This document shows positions 59,651 through 64,000 of a DNA stretch of 64,000 nucleotides, piece after piece (the first letter of the stretch is position 1; each line of letters opens with the position of its first letter). Source of the stretch: Amaranthus tricolor (Eukaryota > Streptophyta > Magnoliopsida > Caryophyllales > Amaranthaceae); contig NC_080058.1 of NCBI RefSeq assembly GCF_026212465.1, positions 6,295,001 to 6,359,000 on the forward strand, in the 5' to 3' direction. The notes beneath the pieces are model-generated. The model was not told where the DNA came from and searched no databases. It worked only from the letters and a program-made list of their open reading frames with translations. Both the position numbers and the translations under genes were made by a program.

Positions 59651-60524
59651 ATGACAACAATGGGTGTAATTGTGTCTCTACTTGTATTTTCAATACTTCT
59701 TGGAGGTGCCTTTGGAAGATCATTTTCTCAACAACCAATCCTAACTCTTAAGGTCATGTTCTCCCTATTTTCCATTGTTTTATTAGTATTGCGGGTGGGA
59801 AAAAGGTTAGTTGAGAATTAAATTAATTTTTTTTAATAAAATGAGAGAGATAAAATTCGATTCTCTATATTCGCTTTTATTTTACTTTCTTACTAGCCTA
59901 GGCTTATGCGACACACAATTTTTTTAATTTTTAATAATAATTTAATTCTTTATGATTTTTATGTATTGTCAGAATATTGGAATTAATTTTTACATTTCTT
60001 CTTATCTTATTTTCAAATTATTCATTGATTAACCTAGCAGGTAAGGGCTTTTTCATTCCCCTTGTAATGAGGATTTGATTTTTACCATCTATAAAAAAAA
60101 TTAATTGTCTTTTTTCCCATCAAAAGAATAATAATTCAATTGCTTATCAATATCCAATGATTTTTTCTCATATCTTTTTTTTTATTGGTATTTCTGTTTT
60201 TAGGCTCGGCCTGTACCCTCCCATTCAACAAATCTTATATGGAATCGTCATATCGTGAGACGGACTCATACAAACAGTCCAAAATCATTTATGTTAAAAA
60301 GATTAAATAACATCTAAACTATTTTTTTATAAATAAATTAAAAACAGATCAGTTCATATTAAGTCATTTCAGAATGAAACGGTCCTAATAAAAAATTTGT
60401 CATGTTCACTCTTTATTACAATCTGTTATTGCAGGCTAATAATGGACAAGTTTATGACTGTGTAGATTTTTACAAGCAACCCGCCTTTAATCATCCTTCA
60501 TTAAAGGATCAAATTGCAAAGGTA

Positions 60525-60603
<79 letters not shown>

Positions 60604-63600
60604 GTTTTAATTAAAATAATAAATCAAATAAGTATAATAATAAATTTTTAAGGATCCTTTCATAATCAAGCCTTATACTATAGAGCGCTTTACATATGCT
60701 AATAGATGGCCTTGGTTGCAGTTTAGACCAAGCTTAGTAGAAGATGATGGAAAATTAGCTAAGAACATTGGGTTGAAGAATGGAGGTTGTCCGTCGGGAA
60801 CTGTTCCCATTTTACGATACTCCTATAATCTTACAGCTGGTCGCGGTGAAATTAGTCAACCACCACCTACCCCGCCGCAACAACATTGTGTAAGATTTTA
60901 TAATTTTCTAAAACTTTTATTGAGGAAATACCCATATATGACCCTACTATTTTCAGCCGGTCTTTTAAGAGATCGTTTTTTTGGAAGATGTCTCTTAAGT
61001 TAGGCCTTTAAAGCTTAATGCATACTGTCACTCTGTATTTTTCTTTATGAGTCAACCTAATTAAAGTTAGTTTCTCAAAGAGACCGTCTTTCATAAGAAT
61101 TTATGCACTATTTTGTCATGAACTTGTAAGGGCCTAAGAACCCTGTTTCAATCGATAATACAATAAATCCTTATAGGCTTATGTACATGTGGTTTTAGGC
61201 TTATTTAAGGTGTCCGACCGTTTAAGTCTATATAGAACATGAGCCTTATATATTGACAAACTTATAGTTCACAAGTCAAGTTTAGTTCAGTTGATAATGT
61301 GCCTTATTGGTTTCTTGTTTATTGTTTTGATTCTTTTGTAGTATATTTTTATTTGAGTTTTCTTTCAATTTTTATTATTTTTACGTATATGTTATTATAA
61401 TTTTGGTTTTTTTGATGGTTTATATCTATTTATTTGGTATATCATATATTTTTTTGTCTTATGTTATGTTTTAAAAATAATAATTAAAAAGGTTCTTAAT
61501 TTTCTTAACTATAAAAAAGTAAATATGGTCTTTATACTCTTTGCTTTGCCTTTGCTTGTGTATACAAATACTCTTAAAAGGAACATTGACTATACAAACT
61601 TGATTACGTTCCTTAAAAAAAAACCACTCCACGAAGCTTATATACTAGTCAACATCATCCTACCAAGCTTATATACTACTTTCTCCGTTCCTTAATGAAA
61701 TTCCTACGAGTAATGTTCACGAAAATTAAAGAAAAATAGATTTTTTTAAATAGTAAATATATTATTTTATTAAATATTAAATTTGAGGGAGGAAAATAAG
61801 GACAATAATGATTAAAACAATATTTAAATAAAGTTAGTGAAAAATATAGACCACAACAACTAATAAATTTTTTTTATAAAGATAGTGAGAAACATATGGA
61901 GATCGAATATGAAAATGTTAAAATGAAATTAGTGAAAGATATGTGGGAACCATAATCTTTATTAAAATATTAAAATAAGGATGAATAAAATGATTTTTGT
62001 CTAAAATTTGCGATAAAAATAGAATTTTTTTTATGTTGATGCAGAGTGCAGTGATAGCAACAACGTTGGATGATATGAATAGAAAATTCTATGGAACAAG
62101 TGCTGATTTATCTCTTCATAAACCGGTGGTACAAAGTTCACAATGGTCCTCTGCTCGAGTTAAATTATCAAATGGCCTAGAAAGTATTGAAGCTGGATGG
62201 ATGGTTTGTATCTTAATGTTTTACCCAAATCATTTTATTACGATATGACTAATACATTTGTTTGACAAATAGTTTTGTACTTAGTTTTTCATTTTTTTCA
62301 TTTTTAGTTTGTTAATCAGTAAAAAAATATGTTTTGACAAATGATTTTAAGCCTTTAGAAAAATCTGATTTTTAAGCCAACATAAATCAAATAACTATTT
62401 TATGTAGCTTTTTCATTTGTTTTTGGCTTTTTAGCTTATGTTTTCTCTAATAAAAAACAACCATAACTAACAATTAATAGTTACCAAATGTCTTTCTAAT
62501 TAATAATTATAGTTAGCTTATCATAGAGTTGACTTATAACGTAATAAACAAGTCAATACTATCAGTTAGTCAAATAAGTTACAGCCAACATACAACAATT
62601 AATTTTCAAATACCGAGTGACAACTCAATTCAAAACCTCACTTTTCATTATTTTGATCAGGTAAATCCAAGCTTCTTTCATGATAATGAAGCCCATCTCT
62701 ACGCAAAGTTTACGGTAATAATAATGTATACATTATTTTTTTTTTACTAATTAGCCATTGAAGATAGTAATTAATTAAATAGATAAAAATCTTTGAATAC
62801 ATGTCATCTAATTATGTATATTCCTAATTATTGTTATAGAGTAGACAAGAAGAATGTTTAAATCATGCATGTCCAGGGTTTGTTCAAGTCTCAAAATCAG
62901 TGGCTCTAGGTGATACCCCACAAAAATATTCATCTATCGGAGGCACTCAATATTCTTGGAATATTACTATCCAAAAGGTATACTCTTTTTCGTCTCTTAG
63001 AATTTGTCCCATTTAATTAAAAAGTTCTTAATGTATTTGAGATAGTCGACCACCTTGGATCTCCCCAGAAATAATGACCTTCAAAAATTAAATGGTTCTT
63101 TTGTAAATATTTTTTTATATATTAAAAAAGTATAATGTTAAAATACATCTTGTTTTAAATTATTTTTCTCAAAATGCAACGAATTATTTTTTAATATAAC
63201 AAAAAGATCTATTTTAAAAAGACATTGCAAAAACACATATATAGAACCTTTAAAATCTTTAATCTGCCCCTATTTTAAGTAACGCACTAATATTTTTTAT
63301 ACATGTGTAGTATCCAAGATAAATTTTTTTTTTTGAAACTCAATATATATCTTATTTTCTCTATCATTTTTATACACATGTAGCATCCAGACGACGGTAA
63401 TTGGTGGATGACTTTATCAATTGACGATCCATTTCCAGTAGGATACTGGCCTGGCAGTCTGTTTACGAGTTTAAAAGAAGTGGCGAATCAAGTCTCATGG
63501 GGAGGAGAAATCAACAACCCAGAAAGCATAAGTCCACATCCAGAAATGGGTAATAGTAGAAAGGCCAGTTATGACACTGCAAATTCAGCATTTTGCGCTC

Positions 63601-63767
63601 ATGTAACAGTTGATACTGATACTTCTATATATGTTGAACCTCAAGGCACTCAAAAAGTATACCATTGTCCAAGTTCATACACTGTTTTGGATGAGGGTTA
63701 TCAGGGAGAGTATTGGGGTCGTTTAATGTACTATGGAGGTTATTTAAGTGCAATAAATAATGCTTAG
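59651..63767 (+). CDS. Neprosin-domain (DUF239) secreted glutamic peptidase
   Basis: Member of the plant neprosin family; pitcher-plant neprosin is a prolyl-specific glutamic endopeptidase. Exons 59651-59752, 60435-60521, 60722-60889, 62045-62203, 62661-62714, 62840-62977 and 63384-63767 all join in phase 0 to 363 residues. Residues 1-22 are a signal peptide ending GGAFG. The N-terminal activation region (DUF4409 type) has VYDCVDFYKQPAFNHPSLK and GGCPSGTVPI. The neprosin domain follows with SIEAGWM, CPGFVQVS, WWMTLSIDDPFPVGYWP, SWGGEI and the ending YWGRLMYYGG. Glu168 (in SIEAGW) and Glu278 (in WGGE) fit the catalytic pair of neprosin; their spacing is 110 against 109. No break is seen. Somewhat shorter than many homologues (about 380-420 residues), so diverged or a truncated linker is possible. 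The substrate is unknown. Confidence 0.92.
60527..60600. repeat. (TA)n microsatellite beside a splice donor
   Basis: About 37 TA units begin five bases after the donor of neprosin intron 2 (GTATC at 60522). The intron is only 200 bp, so over a third of it is this repeat. Confidence 0.95.
61680..61990. repeat. Diverged MITE-like repeat in neprosin intron 3
   Basis: Starts with TACTTTCTCCGTTCCTTAAT, a Stowaway-type end, and has internal repeats of an AAAGTTAGTGAAAAATAT-type unit. A related internally repeated stretch lies at about 53935-54090 (AAAGTTAGTATAGAAAAT, ATCATAAACAATA). The right terminus was not found. Confidence 0.45.
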
Positions 63768-64000
63768 TATTAGAAAATTTCACATTATGAGTTCAATATG
63801 ATATTGATAATCCATTTCTATGTGTTGTGCTTGATCATGGTAGTTATGTTTCCTTGTGTTTGGATTATTTATCTCACTCTGACAAATTAAAGATAATATG
63901 CACATATTATAAGTTATTAGAGCCTTTTTCCCATTACCATTATTTATCTAATGCTTAGTATTACCATATGATTTTGCAATAATCCTACTCGTTTTGTTTT

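Overview
This window looks like nuclear DNA of a flowering plant, probably a eudicot. The genes have many GT-AG introns and plant-only products, including a UV-B photoreceptor, an OBERON/TITANIA PHD protein and an amino acid permease. The background is very AT-rich and full of short plant transposons with TA target sites. The MULE plus plant-mobile-domain cassette is of a kind common in Caryophyllales such as chenopods, but naming the family is a guess.

Layout. 1-7.2 kb: promoter and six-exon gene for an AAP-type amino acid/H+ symporter (+), with MITEs in introns 1 and 4. 7.2-10.4 kb: trinucleotide repeats and a clean TA-flanked MITE. 10.4-18.8 kb: an eight-exon auxilin-like J-domain protein (-). 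18.8-24.9 kb: gene-free repeat land with related MITEs, a long foldback element and a decayed LINE. 24.96-33.6 kb: a complete twelve-exon UVR8 gene (-) with one GC-AG intron and several MITEs or SINEs in its introns. 34.1-35.5 kb: a foldback element with tandem sub-repeats in its arms and a probable LTR remnant. 36.8-41.5 kb: a two-coding-exon OBERON3/4 (TITANIA) type gene (-). 43.1-44.0 kb: a broken Copia reverse transcriptase (-). 45-48.8 kb: MITEs and fragments of a locally duplicated segment. 48.9-53.4 kb: a degenerate MULE transposase (+) converging on a plant-mobile-domain fragment (-), flanked on both sides by GC-rich repeats of about 33 bp that can fold. 55.8-57.6 kb: a two-exon gene for a 102-residue predicted membrane protein that I do not recognise (+). 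58.3-59.3 kb: a degenerate tandem array. 59.65-63.77 kb: a seven-exon neprosin-domain (DUF239) secreted glutamic peptidase gene (+).

The host genes are ordinary independent plant genes, not an operon or cluster. AAP moves amino acids across the plasma membrane, the auxilin-like protein helps uncoat clathrin vesicles, UVR8 senses UV-B, OBERON/TITANIA acts in meristem chromatin, and neprosin is secreted. The unusual content lies between and inside them: the MULE/PMD cassette with its GC-rich repeats, two large foldback structures, a small membrane-protein gene whose promoter and intron pieces recur across about 12 kb, and a possible two-codon first exon in the AAP gene. Exon borders were set by hand from splice consensus, reading frame and recalled family sequence. 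They close in frame for all six intact genes.
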